NCBI GenBank assembly: GCA_045837725.1 | Contig: JBEWZL010000075.1 | Location: 62,001 to 126,000, forward strand | DNA length: 64,000 bases | Direction: 5' to 3' | Source: Vermamoeba vermiformis | Lineage: Eukaryota; Tubulinea; Echinamoebida | In this document: positions 14,676 through 26,963 of the stretch, piece after piece | Layout of the letters: each line of letters begins with the position of its first letter | Numbering within the stretch: the stretch's first letter is position 1 | Notes under the pieces: model-generated | What the model was told of the DNA's origin: nothing | The model's database searches: none | The model's input: only the letters and a program-made list of their open reading frames with translations | Translations under genes and position numbers: made by a program

Positions 14676-16381
14676 TTAAGAGACGTTTGCGGGAGTGACT
14701 GTAGTTTTGACGGTGGACTTTGGAACCCACACGGGAGCTTTCTTGGCCTTGGGTGCATTTCTGGACTTGAGAGCTGTGTTAGATTTGGAGCGAACACGTT
14801 CTGTCGAGAGGGGCTGCGTGTTTTCAGTAGTCTCTGAGGCAGCAGCAGGAGCGGCTTCAACAGGCGCTTGCTCGGGTTTTGGGGCTTCGTGGATCTTAAT
14901 CACTTCGACGAACTTCTGTTCAGCGTGCACGACAGGCTGTTCGATGTGATTTTCAGTGTTCTCTTTGTCCTCTACCGCTTGTGGAGCTTGGCTGAACAAC
15001 CGTTGACGGATCTGTTGTTGCAAAAGTTGAGGCTCAAGATCATAATAGACTTGACCACGAGCATCAACATATGCGCCGTGCTGAGCTTGCACGGGGTAGT
15101 ATTCAGCGGGTGGGTAGTAATAGTAGGGCATTGGTTGTGGCACGAAGGGGTAGTAGTAGCCGGGAGGCATGTATGCGTAGCTCGCAGGAGGCATGTACAC
15201 GGGGTGCAAGGGGTGCATTGGCACCGATTGCTCTACGTATTGGCTGGGAGATACGGGGGTAACAAAGACAGGGCTGAGTTGTTGCTCAGAGCTGGGCGAT
15301 TGAGGAGCAGTTCGTTCATCAGGAGCTTGTCGAACATCGGCCTGTCCACCGTGAAGGGCTTCAAGTTGACTAGTCTTGGTTTCTGCTACGGAGGCGGTCT
15401 TGGGAACATCCGCGTCAACAGGCTTTTGTTGCTTGGGCACAAACTTGACAGGTTTGTCATTGCCGCGTTGACTGCGGGGTTGAGGACGGGCTTTGGGATC
15501 CGCCTTGTCGCGTGACGAACGACGAGTGTGAGCAGCGGAGGACGGAGAAGTGTCGCGGGCTGGCTGAGTGGTGTTGAGGGTCTCTTTGGTGGGCTTGGCA
15601 GGTTTGGAGCTGTCAGAAGCTTTACGTTTCTGTTGATCAACTACTTTGGCTGCCGGTTGTTGCTCAGTCTTGACCTGAGTTTGGGCATTATTGACAACGG
15701 ATTGCTGGCTTCCTTTTTGAGAGCGTCTTCTTCTCGATCGGGTCTGGATGAATCCACGTTAGCAAAGGGACATCGATAAAATGTTCCGGTTTGTTAGTAA
15801 ACATACTCTCTTAGGACGAGAAGAATTATCTACAGCATCATTACCTAAAAAAGAAAAGCCGTAAGTTAACACAGCAAGTTGGCGCCATTTTGGTGGATTT
15901 AGAATAGAGAATAGTTTCAGAATTTTCGGTATTATGGAAAAGTGTTATTTATTGTATATTTGTATCATTATAGTTATTTAAATGCTAATTTGACAACTTA
16001 CTGTTTTTTGAAAGCTGAGAATTCTTCGATGCGTTGCCTTTCTGTTGCCAAATTAATTTAGTATTAATTTATGCAGATGATGTGTATATTGCGCAGTTAT
16101 AAATGACCATTTTCAATTTCGCAAATTGAAAAGAAATTTTGGATTCAATTTTCTTTGATGCGTTGACGATTAAATAGCCTATGTAAGTGACTGTCGAGCC
16201 TTATATTGAACGATATTGTTTACCGCTGTATTATGCACGACATAGAAGCAATACTTACGTTGTTAGCAGGCGCGGAGTCTTCATCCTCGCTATCTAGGCT
16301 TCTGCGCAGTTGGAGGGGATCTTCAGAGTCGGAGCTTTGGGAGAGGGCTTCTTTACGTTGGTACTGTACTTTTTTAGACAT
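14676..16381 (-). CDS. Low-complexity Pro/Tyr-rich protein
   Basis: I do not recognise this gene. It starts MSKKVQYQRKEALSQSSDS at 16381. Three short exons (first 16381-16260 region, then about 16040-16003 and 15844-15805) lead into a large exon from about 15743 to the stop at 14676. The order is an acidic Ser/Asp stretch, an Arg-rich patch (TRSRRRRSQKG), Lys/Ser/Pro/Gln-rich linker, a Met/Pro/Tyr tract such as YMPPGYYYPFVPQPMPYYYY, and a basic tail. No folded domain is visible, so the protein is likely disordered. Pro/Tyr tracts like this occur in RNA-granule and mRNA-binding proteins such as LARP or CASC3 types, but their signature motifs are absent. A nuclear RNA-related role is only a guess. 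Confidence 0.75.
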
Positions 16382-16778
16382 TCTATAAACAAATAAATAA
16401 GGTTCAAAATTGAGGCTTCGCTTTCTATTCTACAAATATAAACTACAATTTACAAAAATAAACAAGGGGAGGTTGTTGAATTGAGACGTTGTTCTCTATT
16501 CTTAGTTAGTGACGAAAAAAGTTTTCGAAACGCCCTTGAACAAACAATTTTTTTGTTCGTCGGTTTTGCTTCTCGGATCCCAGGTCTCCCAAGTCAAATT
16601 TGACTCAACCAATTCGAGATTTTTGTGGACAGAAAGGCCAGATGGCTACTCTTCAATTCCTGGAGCGATTCAAAATTCTTATTCAATCTTACTACATCGA
16701 GATTGAACAGATCCAAAGACTAAGAATAACGTAGGTAAACATCAAATCAATATTATTTACAAGTTAATGTACAAGAGG
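16382..16778. other. Intergenic region, nothing recognised
   Basis: The 5' flank of the Pro/Tyr-rich gene and 3' flank of the next minus-strand gene. A short plus-strand open frame (16509-16706) lacks homology and a plausible context. I see no RNA gene or repeat. Confidence 0.4.
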
Positions 16779-17296
16779 TTATTCAGGACTCGTATGAACC
16801 GCTGATTGCAAGTATTTGTCCGAAATAAATGACTTGAGGCCCAGTACTCCTTCGTTGATCTGTTGCAGCGTGTGCTCTAACTTCGATACGGAATTCAATA
16901 TATCATTCCAATCTATTGCTGCCGCAGTAGGCTGGTCTGACAACGCAGTATTCGTTTGTTGCTGATTGTTTGAAGTCACTGTCGTGCCGTGCCCTAAGTA
17001 TTGGACGTCTTTAAGTTGCGCTTGCTCCAGCTCAGGTGAGGTACTAGTATTAATTATATTTGTATTATTAGCCTCGCGCGGGCCTGTTGAGTCATCGTCA
17101 TTGTCGAAATTATGCAGCTCTTCTGTATTCACTCGCTTAGCAGACACCATGATCTCCTCGGCCTTGAAACCGAACAGCTGGTCGAGTATAGGAACGGGAT
17201 GGTCTTTATTTCTGCAGGGTTTGAATTAGTAACTAGCTTTCGGATCTCGATCGCGAAGATCGTGACTCAACTTACTCAGGAATGTACTTCATAGTA
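16779..17296 (-). CDS. Unrecognised small acidic/Asn-rich protein
   Basis: Two exons: ATG at 17296 reading MKYIPE, then after an intron NKDHPVPILDQLFGFKAEEI and on to the stop at 16779, about 150 aa. The first third looks folded. The middle is Asp/Asn/Thr/Gln-rich linker. The C-terminal part (IDWNDILNSVSKLEHTLQQ, then INEGVLGLKSFI) predicts an amphipathic helix or coiled coil, as in subunits of small complexes. Its ATG begins only 4 nt after the stop of the upstream ORF. The two could form one dicistronic mRNA, or be one gene joined through a weak GTTGCG donor near 17384. I do not recognise the family. Confidence 0.55.
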
Positions 17297-17308
17297 CTAC
17301 AATTGAAC

Positions 17309-17889
17309 AAGACTTTCGACGTCCTTTTGTTCTACGGTTTCTTCAATGAGCTGCTGGTCCCTAGTCCAAACTAGCAACCGCAACCCGCGTACATAGTCCC
17401 TGTGCAACCAGAATTAGAATATGCACAATTAATTATTATACATAATGTATGTTACCTGTAATCCTTCTGAAATAGAGTTATTTGACTGTTTCTGAAGTAT
17501 TTCCACATGTAACGGTACCTTTCCGATCCAACCAGTTAGAAAATTCAGAGAAAATAATGTGGCAATAATGCTATATTTTTAACGACTATAGACGTTGGAA
17601 TTAACATTAAATACGCTGATTCAATTTGTCCTGGAATTTTCTGGATAAATAAATTGACTTGATTGATAGAATGACTTGGCCAGTTTATCCATTAAAAAAA
17701 CAACGATTATTATATTTATGCATGAACTTACATTGCGTTTCTGGCCAAGCGCAAATCCGACGGGATCATTTTTTCATACAGGTTGTAGATCGCGTCTTTT
17801 AGCGTTGAAGCAGTCTTATCAACTCTAAAATATACTCTAAAGAAGCAACCTAGTACATCGTACTTCCATTGCTTCGTTGCTTTCGGCAT
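17309..17889 (-). CDS. Unrecognised small basic protein (possible LYR-like)
   Basis: The start MPKATKQWKYDVLGCFFRVYF at 17889 leads through exons to about 17733, 17518-17460 and 17402-17309, giving about 108 aa that end VESLVQL. The middle exon joins through a split ATG codon (LARNAMYRYMWKYFRN). The protein is helical, basic and rich in aromatic residues. The size and Tyr/Arg-rich helices recall small mitochondrial assembly factors of the LYR type, but the defining motif is not clear, so I make no firm call. The 215-nt intron after exon 1 is long for this window. The stop TAG lies 4 nt before the ATG of the next ORF on the same strand. Confidence 0.5.
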
Positions 17890-17997
17890 TGTGGCTGCAG
17901 ATCCAACATTGCAACAAAAATAGCGGAAATCTTGGTTCGAAAACAAACAAAGCGTTTAATTTTTCGCAAATAACCGTTATTTATTACTTTAAACATA

Positions 17998-19228
17998 TTA
18001 ATCCGAGCCAGAGCCCTCGTCATCAGCTTCGTTGTCGTATTGAACTTCTTCCTCGATCGTCTTGTTCCAGTCTTTCATCTTCGCACCCAACATGAAATCA
18101 TCGCGCAAGGCACCCCATTTAGGACCTTCATCACGCTCCTTAGGAATAGAGTCGTCTGTCTTCTTGGCTGCTGGTTTTTGTTTGGCGGATGCGGCGTCCT
18201 TCTTGGTCGTAGCAGTTTGCTTGTTATTAGCGAGTACTGGCGACTTAGTCTTCCTAGTGACAATATCTTGTGCTTGTTCGGCAGTAATTTCTTTCTTATT
18301 TGACGTCTTCAACAGCTCTAAGAACTTCTCTTTGGACAACTTGCTCATCTTTTCAAAATTACGATGTGAAGCCTCTTCATTGCCAATTAATTTCTGTTGT
18401 TTGTTGACTGCATTGAATAACTTGACAACTATATAATAATTAAGTATATTGCATTGCTTAACAGCGTTTTATAGCACTTACCACCACGTGTAGCAATTTT
18501 ACGGAGTTTTGATTCGTGTTCTGCGTTAGTGAAGTCTGGAATCTTGTGATCTTTGTTCAATAGCAGTTGCTTTTGTTTTTGTGAGAGCTAAAAGTGATTA
18601 AGAAGGTTAATTTAAGGATTTGCATTCCAAAACCGTTGATCTCGATCCCTTACTCTGTCGTGTTTCTCTTTTTCTTTAGTCTCCTTCTTTAATTGAATAA
18701 TTTCTTTGCTCTTAGCAATGACAGGCTCTTCCTATAATATGGAGTATTAATATTTTGCTTTCAGCCTCGAGGTAATCAACTTACAACATCTGCTCGCTTG
18801 TTCAAAATGGCCTGGATCGCACTTGCGAAAGACTCTCCAGGTTCTCTTTTAGGTGCTGCTCGTATAATAATTTTGGTTAGTATTGGAACAGAATTGGAGA
18901 CGGTTGAGAAAGATCTTAATCCGATCGCAGATCAGATCGTGAATTTGTGCGGTAATAAATTCTCAAAAAAACAAAATAATAACGTAAATATGATGTAATA
19001 AATATTCGTACCTTCTACTTTCTCTTTTGGTTTATTCTCTTGTTTCTTTTGTTCGACATCTTGATCGGATTCGTCTCCATTTTCTTCAGTCTGTTTAGCG
19101 TGCGCTGTTTTTTGTTTTTTCTGTTTCTTAGAGCCTTTTTGTTGCAATTTTCGCTTCTTCCTCATTTTCTTCTCGTCATTATCGTCCATAAAATCAACGA
19201 CTCCTAATGCGGGTTCCAACGACGTCAT
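17998..19228 (-). CDS. RRP15: Ribosome-biogenesis protein RRP15
   Basis: A nucleolar factor needed for 60S pre-rRNA processing. The C-terminal signature KWGALRDDFMLGAKMKDWN matches the Rrp15p family (human and yeast have the same DDFM.GA.MKDW core). The N-terminus MTSLEPALGVVDFMDDND is followed by a lysine-rich nuclear-localisation-like stretch (KKMRKKRKLQQKGSKKQKKQK) and an acidic segment. Middle exons carry GESFASAIQAILNKR and LSQKQKQLLLNKDHKIPDF, also seen in the family. At least five exons. The gene is head-to-head with the ankyrin gene, 186 bp apart, so the two may share a promoter. Confidence 0.88.
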
Positions 19229-19414
19229 CGTATGTATGTAATGTTAGATGTACTGCTGGTCTATTAAACAATAAGTAAAATACAATGGCGTTCAGAAAAT
19301 TCTGTTCGGCCCAAAGCCAGCCGAAATTTTTTGTGCGTTGATCATTTTTGAACGTTATCCTACTTAAGAACCAAGATTTAATTGAATTATTATATAGCAC
19401 AAGATAGCTCAATA

Positions 19415-20349
19415 ATGGATTTCTTACAAGCTGCAAATGAGAACGATTTGGAGGCAATTAAATCGTTGTTGGAATCTGGAAAAAAGCCTGATTTTAATAT
19501 AACGTAAGATTTGTATTTATTATCGTTAGTATTATATATTTACACCACAAAAATACCTTTGTTTATTGTTTAGATTTTTCTACAATTTTTCTAATTTTAA
19601 TGTTTTTTGTTTGACAGCGATGAAATGGACATGAATTTGCTTAGTATTGTTGCCGAGCAAGGAAATATGGATATATTTAATGCGTTATTGCCATATGCAC
19701 CTAAAGATCTGGCTAGTATTAAGTAAGTCCACAAGCGACTCTTCATCTGATAACTTTCTCATATTTGCTTAGAGATAAGAACAACTGCACAGTACTTCAC
19801 TTCGCAACAAGTCTAAGTGAGAATAGTGAATTAATAGAGCTTATTATAAAGCATTCTAGTGGGTAAGTGTAGCGGATCTGCGTGTTGAAAGTAAATCGCT
19901 AATTTTTATTCGATTAGATTGTTAACTGTACCTGATTCTACTGGTGCATTGCCTTCACATTGGGTCTGCAAGCATGGGTATGTATTATAATTACGAATAC
20001 AATTCTTCGTACTTGCTAGTACTTACTGATCGACTTAGTTACGCGGATTTGCTCCCGTTAGTAGCCGCGCACGAAGAGACTAAGCAAGCAGTAGACGAGC
20101 ATGGCTGGACTCCACTACATTTTGCAGCAGCGAACAACAGAACTGCGTGTGTTGAGTGGTTGTTGCAGAACGGGGCTGACAAGTCCATCCGCGACAAGTC
20201 TAATCGTAAGTGATATAACTAAATATCGAGTATATATTTTAATTATAATTGTTGTTTGATGTATATGGTATTAATAACTGTTTTAAGGATCTGCGCTGGA
20301 TCTGGCAGACCAAAGACAATACTTGGACGTTGTAGAGTTGTTACAATAA
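19415..20349 (+). CDS. Small ankyrin-repeat protein, gankyrin-like
   Basis: About 215 aa in six exons, from ATG at 19415 (MDFLQAANENDLEAIKSLLES) to TAA at 20347. It is built almost wholly of ankyrin repeats. The best ones read EHGWTPLHFAAANNRTACVE, then WLLQNGADKSIRDKSNRSAL and DLADQ. The size and all-repeat make-up resemble the proteasome assembly chaperone PSMD10 (Nas6, gankyrin), but ankyrin repeats alone do not prove the orthology. Introns are short and splice cleanly (GTAAG donors). It shares a short divergent promoter with RRP15. Confidence 0.8.
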
Positions 20350-20545
20350 GGGTATTATAATAAATATGGCATGTATTATAACGATATTGGATACTTGGTG
20401 CAGTACATTATGTTCTTTATTGCGTTATAATGCCCGTACAAAAAATTCTTGGTTCAAATTTCAGATCTCGGTCTGTTTGGCATTTTTTTTCTGTTGTTGG
20501 TGCGTGATAGCATAAACCAGTACATATACATATACAGCAACAATA

Positions 20546-21230
20546 ATGAAGATTGTGGCAAAGTTTGCTCGTTCTCCAGCTCATCGACGAATGATGATGC
20601 GAAACTTGGTTACCAACTTAATCGAGCACAATCAAATTAAGACCACCCTCGTTAAGGCCAAAGAGGCACGAAGACATGCTGATAAGATGGTTGGATTGGC
20701 TAAGCAAGGTAATTTTTAAATTAATTATTATCACATCCAATTTTTATTATTTATTATTGAACTCACTATTGAATACCTTATTGCTTATTTTAATAATAAT
20801 TCATAAATATACTGCACCAATATTTATTTTAAAATTATTGTAATTATAAATATCGTTGTCCATCTGCTAAAAATATTCATCCGATCTAGGCACTCTGCAC
20901 GCTCGACGATTAGCCTCTGCATTTATTACTAAGCCTAATGTCGTCAGCAAATTGTTCACAGAATTCCCTGATAAATACAAAGACCGCACCGGTGGTTTCA
21001 CTCGCATCTACAACGCTGGCTTGCGTAACGGAGATCGCGCTCAAATGGCTATTATTGGTATGATATTGATTTGAATATTAGGACGCGTATTAATATAGTG
21101 TGCAGAATATTTGACAAGCGATCACCAAAAGAAAGAAAAGAAATCAAAATACATTAAACCAGCCACATCCACCAACAACACTAACCAAACTACTGAAACT
21201 AAAGATAACACCACTGAGGAGAGTAAATAA
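20546..21230 (+). CDS. MRPL17: Mitochondrial ribosomal protein bL17m
   Basis: A large-subunit mitoribosomal protein. The bacterial L17 core is clear: SPAHRRMMMRNLVTNLIEHN at the start, then IKTTLVKAKEARRHADKMV, LHARRLASAFI and the C-terminal GGFTRIYNAGLRNGDRAQMAI. Exons 20546-20708, 20890-21057 and 21106-21230 give 151 aa with intact frame. The C-terminus has a Lys-rich then Thr/Asn-rich tail beyond the bacterial core. The start is the ATG right before KIVAKFARSP, so no long cleavable presequence is present, as is common for L17m. Confidence 0.93.
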
Positions 21231-21411
21231 GCGGACGTATATATAGAGCAGATGAAAATGAATGAGGACTAATTGCAGTCATGTAAAAATTTATAAACCA
21301 ATAGTTTACATTTAGATCGGATCCAAACAGATTATAATGCAATTTCGAGGACAATACTGGGTGTATTTATTTGTACAAGTTTAAATGCTAGAATATTACA
21401 GTTTAATATTA

Positions 21412-24400
21412 TTATTTCAGCGTTCTGCCGTGGCTCTGGATCAGCGCGTCAATGTCACCTGTCACGCTGCCAGTGTCGGGGCGAGTAGTGCCCGGTGCTG
21501 CGAGTTGTAACAAGACATTCAGAACGGCCTCTTCGTCACTGCTGCGCCGAGGGGGCACAGGACCAGCGACTTCACCGACAGTCAGATCTATCGTCGTGGA
21601 TTCAGCCGAGCTCGTTTGTTGTGCGTCAGTGCTTTCAATGCTCATCATAGAGGTTGGCTTGACGTCTACAACTTCAATAGGGACCTCGACGACTGGTTCT
21701 GGGTCTGACTTGAGTGGTTCAGCTACTGTCTTCTTGCGTCGTCCTCCGCGGCCAGTGGTGGGTGCGGGGCTCGTGGTCGGTGTGTCAACAGGAGCGGGGC
21801 TAGACAGGCCTGAACCACGCTTGGCAGGCTTGCTAGTGCTCGCAGGACTGGAGGTAGTCGGTGGCGGACTGCTGCTGCGTCGATTCTTGGCGCGTGTGGC
21901 TCGTTCACTTTCAACCACAGGAGTCTTGTTCACGGTGGCTGAAAACGGCTCCGTGATTTGAATCACTCGTCCAAAAAGGAGGCGAGTCTCCTTTACGGGC
22001 TTCTCTTCTTGTGCCTCTTCAGCTTCAGGTTCAGTGTCGTTGCCGTTTTCAGCAGCTGCGGGCTCGGGCTCGGGCTTGGGTTCGGGCTCGGGCTTTGGAT
22101 CCCGGGGTATCAACTTCGTCTCTGGACTGTAGTGCGGATCGTGTTGTTTGCGGTACTCGTGCACGTACGGCAAGAGATTGCTTTTCTCGGGCTGCAAGTA
22201 CAGGCGCAGTCGTGCTGCGTCTTCGAGACTCTCGCCCAGTCTGAGACCTAGCTTCAGGCGCAGAGCTCTCGTGCACTCTTGCATATTGAGCTCGTCGAAT
22301 TGGATGAAAGCAGACGCTGGCTGCCACGTGTAAGGTGCCTTAGGGTCGCACAAGAACACCACGCAGCGCAACTCTTCGCCGCGCTTGGGTACCTTGTAAC
22401 GCAAAATGCGACCAGGCAATCGTGGCTCCGCGGCCACTTTGATCACTGCTGCAGGCCATTGCGGGTAACCGTTCATTTTGATGAACACCACGTCGTCAAA
22501 ATCATTTTCGTTGAACACGTGTTCAATGTGGCGGAAGATGTGACGCAGCTTTTTCATCTCTTCTTCTTTGAGTTGCTTCTTCAACAGTTCATTCGCAAGG
22601 TCATCCGGATCTGATTTGCGCGTCCTTCGTGCCCCACGAGCATAAGTGCCGCGCGGTGATTTTTTTGGCAAAGTATTTTCTTTTTGTTCTTCTTTCGGTT
22701 CTTCTTTTTCTGCTTCTTTTTCTTCTCTCTCTTTTAATTTTTCTTCTTTTTGTTTCTCCTTCTCTTTAGCTTTCTCTTTCTCTTTCGGTTTCTTTTCTTC
22801 AGTGGCCTCTTTCATGGGCTCGTCTTCGTCTTCATTCAACACTGGAGCTTGAGGCAGTTTGACACTCGTGTCGAGACTGACACTGTCCGCGTACTTGGCG
22901 GGCAATGATGTCTTGCGGCCTCGTCGGGTTCGCTTGCTCTCATCGTCCATTGAGGATGTGAGCAGTGCCTCAGCAACTGCAGGTTCGTCTTTGACATTCT
23001 TAGGCTCAGTTGACTTTTTACTTGTCGTGTCTTGCATCGCCGTGTCATCAGCTGACGAGGCCAAGCTGTTCGTGTTGTTGTTGTTCTCAGAGCTGTTGCG
23101 CAGACTTCGGATCTTTCTCAACCCGCGGCGAAGCTTGGGCGCCTCTTCTTCTGGCTCTATTTTCTCGCTTTCTTTCATATCTAACGACATCAAGTCTTGT
23201 GCGGCGTCATTGTTGGCCGCATTGGTATTGTTGGTATTGCTGTTGATATTGTTATTGGAATTATTATTCGTGTTATTAGTAGCGGCGTTTGTGTTATTAG
23301 TGGTGTTGGTGATATTTTCCGTGGCAGAGCTGTTGCGGAGACCTCTTCGTCTCGGCGTCTTAACTTCAGGTTCTTTTTCTTCTTTCAACTTGGCTCGCTC
23401 TTCTTCTTGTCGCTGTTGCTCCTCTTCTTCTTGTCGCAATTTTTCCATTTCTTTCAGTTCCAATGCGACCAGATCCAACATAACCGAATCATGCGTCGAA
23501 GAGTCAACAAAGAGGTCGTTATTGCTGTCGCTAATTTCATCGTCGTAAGTGTTGTTGTTGAGCGCAGTTTTGACAATGGTGTTCGCGTCAGGATGTTGCA
23601 GCAGCGACAGCAGTGCCTCGACTGACACGGTGCTGCCAGTCACTTCAATCAATTCACGTGCCAATTCACGCGTGCGTCGTCGTTTAGGTTTGGGCTCGTC
23701 TTCATCGAGGTCCAGTGGCACGTCCACACTGCTTCGTTTTCGCTTCATGCCACGTCGTTTTTTGCCCGTTGAAGCGTCCTCGTCAAGCACGATTTCAGGG
23801 CTGTCAGTCAGCACGGAGGCACCGTTCTCACCTTCTTTCAGCTTCAATTTACGCTAAAAACATCAAAAATTAATCATCCAATCCAATTACAACAAATACA
23901 ACTATATTTAGACACTTACCAATAGTTTCTTGCGCTCAATGTCCTGTTGTGAATAGGCCGTGGCACTCGGTGTGACACCACGTGGTTTGACGTCATTGAC
24001 GCCCATCACGGCCTCGCTGCTGCGCTCAAAAGCTGGTGGCAGCACGACAGTCACGTCCATAAAGTTGTTTTCAGCGACCACGGACTCCGAGTACTCTTTG
24101 GGATTCAAGCCTCGTTTGCGCAAACACGCCGCACAGTTGCAGGTCTTGCGGCACGAGGGACACATCCAGATCGAGTCTTTGGACGCGTCAACGAATCGAA
24201 TCGCGTATCTGTTCCACAAACACATCGCGCAGTAGTGGAATGAACACGTGGTGCAGCGCACGATAAATTGTGATTTCTTGGCAATTTTGCATTGGTGGCA
24301 CGGCACTTTGTTTTGCTGCAGAATTAATAAATTAGATCGGATCCGATCCGTCATTTTTAATAATTTGTGGTATAGGACTTACGCGAGTATTATGGCGCAC

Positions 24401-26547
24401 AAAATTATAAGCTAACGTTGCAATATTGTGATTGGGAGCAAAACTAAATTTCTGCAAAGATTAAATCCATTAGTACCAATATTAATAATTCAAAATAGAA
24501 ATTTTTCATCCAGGCCTTACCTCAATGAACTCGCCCTCGACTTTGTGAATGAGACACAGCTTTTCATAAGCATCAACTGCAGCTTTCATATTGCTCATAA
24601 TTTCTCTGCGGGACAAGTACTCCATTAATTTCAACTGCGCGTTGTGGATGCAGCCTCGCGTCTCAGCCACGCAATCGAGACACACGTCATAATCGTTTTT
24701 GCATAAAGTGCAGTGATAACACCTGTAATAATAGGACTATTAGGAACACCTCTTGTTTGACCTGCTGAATTTTCAAGAAATCGAGATCGTGTTGGAAAAA
24801 CAGAAATACGAAATTTTAGCTTAAATAATAGTGTTTTGCTAGTATTATTATTATTTTAATAATAAATTTGTGGAACGATTCAATAAATATCTGCAATATA
24901 TCAAATGATAAAAATATCAAGTTCAGATCTCAAAAATGACAACAACAAGGACGTACCTCCAAAATATATCACAATTGCAATAATTACAGGTGCGCGAGTG
25001 TTTCAATGTGTCCGTGAACTTTTCAGTCGTAAATGCATCACCCCAGTTCTTAATCGCATCGGCCTCCACGGACTCGGATTCGACAATTTCATCGACGAGG
25101 CGCAACAAGGGCGGGAATTCTTTCAACAATTTCTTGTCGTAATCACCGCGCTGCACTCTGCGCGCTCGATTGACCATCGCGTAATAAGCAATTGTTTTGA
25201 TGCGATAAACTTCGGTCTTGCACATGGAATGGTACAACGGCAAGACATTGTGATAACTCAGCCCTATTGTGCTCGGTGTTATTCTGTTCCACGCTATTTT
25301 AATTTGACGACCACCCTGCATATATATCGTTAATATTACAGTTAAACAAGAAAATAAAAATTTTGCGAAACGGATGTAGCAAGAAAAATAAAGTGTCAAA
25401 AACAAGGTACAATTGTATAACTATACGCACCATATTAACTACTTGATGTGGCGATTCAGGCGGTACTAAAACGAAATCTCCTTCGCGTTGTTTGATAACG
25501 TAGATCGGACAGTCAGCTTTTTTCAGCTGTTCAGGACTCAAAAAACAATTGTCGTGATCTAACATGCCGCCATTGCTCTTCCACACCTCTGTTGCACGAT
25601 CTTTATCGTCTATATTTAATGGTGCGTTAATTACCAGTCTCGAACAATTGTTTCAAATCCGGATTCAAATTGGTTTTGAAAATAGCACTCAATGAACTGC
25701 GATATAGCTATAAATATAGTACTTACGACGCCCCATGCAGAACCACATGGAGAATGCTTGCGGCTCAGCATAGACCATCACATTGTGACCGAGACTGCCG
25801 CAGATGTCTTTGTGGCCAGGAGTCCAGACCTTTTCAGGCCCAATATAGACCATCAATGTCACTGGCTGCAGTTCTCTATAATTAACATCGCTTAGTATCG
25901 ATATCGATTCTTATATTTGCGCTGTTCTTACTTATCAATGTCGCTGACCAGATCGTTGTGCTCGTAACAGAAGTAATCCTTCAGTTTATCGGACAAATAG
26001 CGACGCCAAGGCTCAGGACAAGTAACATCTTTGCCATATAAGCGATGAGGTCTATTTTCTACTGGTCTAAAAGCAAGATCAAGTCAATATTGAGAATAAA
26101 ATTGTCGATCAATTATTTAAATCGTGACTGAGATTTCAAGCTACGCAAATTTAAGTAGACATACTTTAGAAAATATTCCACGTAAGAGCCGACAGTCCAG
26201 TTCTCCAGATCGACCAATTTTTCCGTATCTCGCGGTGAGTTGATCATTGGCGCTGCACCGAAATTGTCTTTGAGCCAATGCCAACTAAATAATTCGCGAT
26301 CCCATCCTTTAGTTACATCCTCGACGACGAGCGGAATGCCTTCTTGAATGACTTTCTGCTCGAATAGTTCTTCTGTTAGCTCTGAAAACTTGATGCGCGG
26401 TGCGTGTTTGAAATTTGATTGTGGGTCACTTAATATAGCATCAACTGTAGCTTCGAAGTCATCTCCTATTTGTGGTGGCTTCAAGTCACCAAGCTCACTC
26501 GCATCGGACGGATTTTGACCTCCGGTTGCATATTTGACTGGTTGCAT
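21412..26547 (-). CDS. JmjC / zf-4CXXC_R1 / PWWP chromatin protein
   Basis: One long multi-exon gene. The first exons (26547 to about 25320) encode a JmjC fold: WTPGHKDICGSLGHN carries the HxD iron ligands and SPHQVVNMGGRQIKIAWN the distal His, so a 2-oxoglutarate/Fe(II) histone demethylase is likely. Next, at about 24970-24100, come two Cys-rich clusters. The second, CHQCKIAKKSQFIVRCTTC then CSFHYCAMC, CPSCRKTCNCAAC, matches zf-4CXXC_R1 of KDM3-like and CDCA7 proteins. The last big exon (23847-21412) is highly charged, with an Asn/Thr tract, then a PWWP domain (DDVVFIKMNGYPQWPAAVIK) that reads histone methylation, and a Pro/Ser/Glu-rich tail. Splice frames join across each block (FWR|CYHC, VVNM|GGRQ). 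One intron, 25634-25610, is only 25 nt and removes an in-frame stop. A reader plus an eraser in one chain is unusual. Confidence 0.88.
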
Positions 26548-26963
26548 TATCGCGTTATATTTAATTAGAACGGATTAATAATATAAATAATATTCGTCGC
26601 GTTCTAATTAATTTTGAAGCTTAAGAATAAGAATTAGTTTGGTCGTAAACTAGATTCTTCTTGCAGATGCCGTAAAGCAGCGCGATTTGCGGCTAAAAAT
26701 AGATAAATATATTATACACCGCTATTATCTGCTTATGCGATACTTGAGCTTCAGCTGCGTGTTCGTCAGCTCAAGTTTTGGATCAAAACAGCTTTTCATG
26801 AACGCGTTGAATAAAATTGATTGAAACTCAGCCCTGGTCCGTCAAAATTCTGCGATAAAACACGCTACCACACCGCTAGTCTGTTTAATATTTGCCCGCG
26901 GAGACTTAAGGCGAGCAATCGATATTTTGTTTGGTGACTCATCGAACTTCAAAACAGATCAGA
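26548..26963. promoter_or_regulatory. Divergent intergenic region
   Basis: The 416-bp head-to-head promoter region between the JmjC-PWWP gene (minus) and the Sec23-like gene (plus). It is AT-rich. I see no strong TATA box and no RNA gene. Confidence 0.45.
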
